A stretch of 64,000 nucleotides of DNA from Candidatus Schekmanbacteria bacterium (GTDB lineage: Bacteria; Schekmanbacteria; GWA2-38-11; J061). Made by a program: the position numbers and the translations under genes. Shown here piece by piece: positions 63,212 through 64,000 of the stretch. The DNA lies in NCBI GenBank assembly GCA_016219965.1, contig JACRJM010000003.1, positions 1 to 64,000 of the forward strand, written 5' to 3'. Numbering within the stretch: the first letter of the stretch is position 1; the number at the start of each line of letters is the position of its first letter. Under the pieces are notes generated by a model. It worked only from the letters and a program-made list of their open reading frames with translations, was not told the origin of the DNA and ran no database searches.

Positions 63212-64000
63212 CTATACGGCTGAGGCTGAGGCCTGTCTTCCCGGAATTCCAATCTCAACAAGCTTGCCGTTCTGAAGACGATATGCCTTGTCAACATTGG
63301 CAAGAAGCGACAGCCTGTGAGTTACTATTATAACTGTCTTGTCTTTGCAAACTTCGTTAATCGTTTCCTGGATGGCATTCTCGTTGTAGTAGTCAAGGTT
63401 CGATGTGGGCTCGTCAAAAAGAAGTATGGGAGGGTTTTTCAGCAGCAATCTGCTTATAACTATGCGCTGGCGTTCTCCGCCGGAAAGTTTGTCTCCAAGC
63501 TCTCCTATGGAAGTATCATATCCTTTTGGAAGCGTTAAAATAAAATCATGAATGTTTGCCATCTGCGCGGCTTTAGTTATCTCATCCATGGTTGCATCAG
63601 GCTTTGAGATAGAAATGTTGTCTTTAATGCTTGTATCAAAAAGATGTGAATCCGGTGAAACAATGGACATCATATCGAAGATTGTCCTCTGTTGAAACCC
63701 CCTGATATCCTTTCCTCCTATCATGATTTCTCCGCTGCTAAATTCCCAGAACCTCATGAGAAGGCGCAGTATCGTGCTTTTGCCGCTTCCGCTTTCACCT
63801 ACTATGGCAATAGACTGCCCCTGCGGGATAAAGAGGTTTAATTTATCGAGGACAGCCGGACCTTCTTCCTTATATTTAAAAACTACATTCTTTAAATTGA
63901 TGTCAAAATTCTTTGGAAGCTCGGTCGTAGCATCTGGAGAGTCAACCACTTCCGGTTTTTCGTCAATGATTGTAAAAAGCCTCTCTCCTGCGGCAAATGA
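63212..64000 (-). CDS. ABC exporter, nucleotide-binding half (partial at right edge)
   Basis: The reading frame is open to the window end, so the membrane part lies outside. Visible: the tail of the membrane domain (SFAAGERLFTIIDEKPE), then the ATPase. Walker A GESGSGKSTILRLL, Q-loop region IVSPDSHLF, signature LSGGERQRIVISRL, Walker B PILLFDEPTSNLD and H-loop IIVTHRLSLL. The layout is a fused TMD-NBD half-transporter of the MsbA/peptide-exporter group. A GTG at 63949 is an internal codon, not the start. What it exports is unknown; peptides or lipids are the usual cargo. Confidence 0.9.
   Translation of the reverse strand, partial: SFAAGERLFTIIDEKPEVVDSPDATTELPKNFDINLKNVVFKYKEEGPAVLDKLNLFIPQGQSIAIVGESGSGKSTILRLLMRFWEFSSGEIMIGGKDIRGFQQRTIFDMMSIVSPDSHLFDTSIKDNISISKPDATMDEITKAAQMANIHDFILTLPKGYDTSIGELGDKLSGGERQRIVISRLLLKNPPILLFDEPTSNLDYYNENAIQETINEVCKDKTVIIVTHRLSLLANVDKAYRLQNGKLVEIGIPGRQASASAV

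Overview
The window looks like a contig piece from an uncultivated, diderm, motile and probably anaerobic bacterium of moderate-to-low GC. The reasons are a flagellin tail, minor type IV pilins, an outer-membrane-type lipoprotein, a large set of iron-sulfur redox proteins and many secreted beta-propeller proteins. A lineage such as Schekmanbacteria, Nitrospirota or Desulfobacterota would fit, but that is inference; there is no rRNA or tRNA here to place it. Most genes lie on the minus strand.

Layout. (1) 1-140: 3' end of a flagellin gene and its terminator. (2) 182-9867: a redox cluster built from duplicated parts: two FAD-linked oxidases around a CCG-type Fe-S protein, two small cysteine proteins, two dicluster ferredoxin modules (one fused to a GltD-type flavoprotein) and two 'MCHxC' Fe-S proteins. 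The two ferredoxin/MCHxC modules share promoter and operator sequence. (3) 9998-12243: leuC-leuD plus a DUF1232/J-domain fusion. (4) 12338-22877: membrane glycosyltransferase-like proteins and a pilV-pilW-pilX operon that continues through two paralogous secreted mini-proteins ending in IKNWHE(V/I)K, a TPR lipoprotein, an STT3-like membrane protein and a DUF4124 protein. (5) 23005-35344: a YihY-type membrane protein, then a long minus-strand run truB-rpsO-pnp-M16 peptidase-purB-purS-purC-purQ-purL-purF. (6) 35474-40141: two sensor kinases. (7) 40142-40646: 505 bp without an intact gene, holding a terminator, a (CTGT)7 tract and a hicA relic. (8) 40647-43339: a two-subunit molybdenum hydroxylase. 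(9) 43428-58529: two cassettes of secreted repeat proteins. (10) 58780-64000: glutamate dehydrogenase, a nitrilase-family amidase, a GC-rich AAA/DUF4143 ATPase, an apparently 5'-truncated ATP-grasp protein and the end of an ABC exporter.

The most interesting part is region 9. Each cassette opens with a 51-residue peptide (58374-58529 and 49521-49676; 41 of 51 residues identical, mostly silent codon differences). The peptides have a PEE(A/S)VLGVCK core and three cysteines, and no protein-family match that I recognise. Each is followed by three or four secreted proteins (SBBP, LVIVD, thrombospondin-3 or FG-GAP repeats). All seven secreted proteins end in the same 107-residue C-terminal domain, encoded by exactly 324 nt including the stop. 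A sigma-54-like promoter precedes the first cassette. I read this as a duplicated system pairing a small modified or signalling peptide with a family of exported adhesin-like propellers; its function is unknown.
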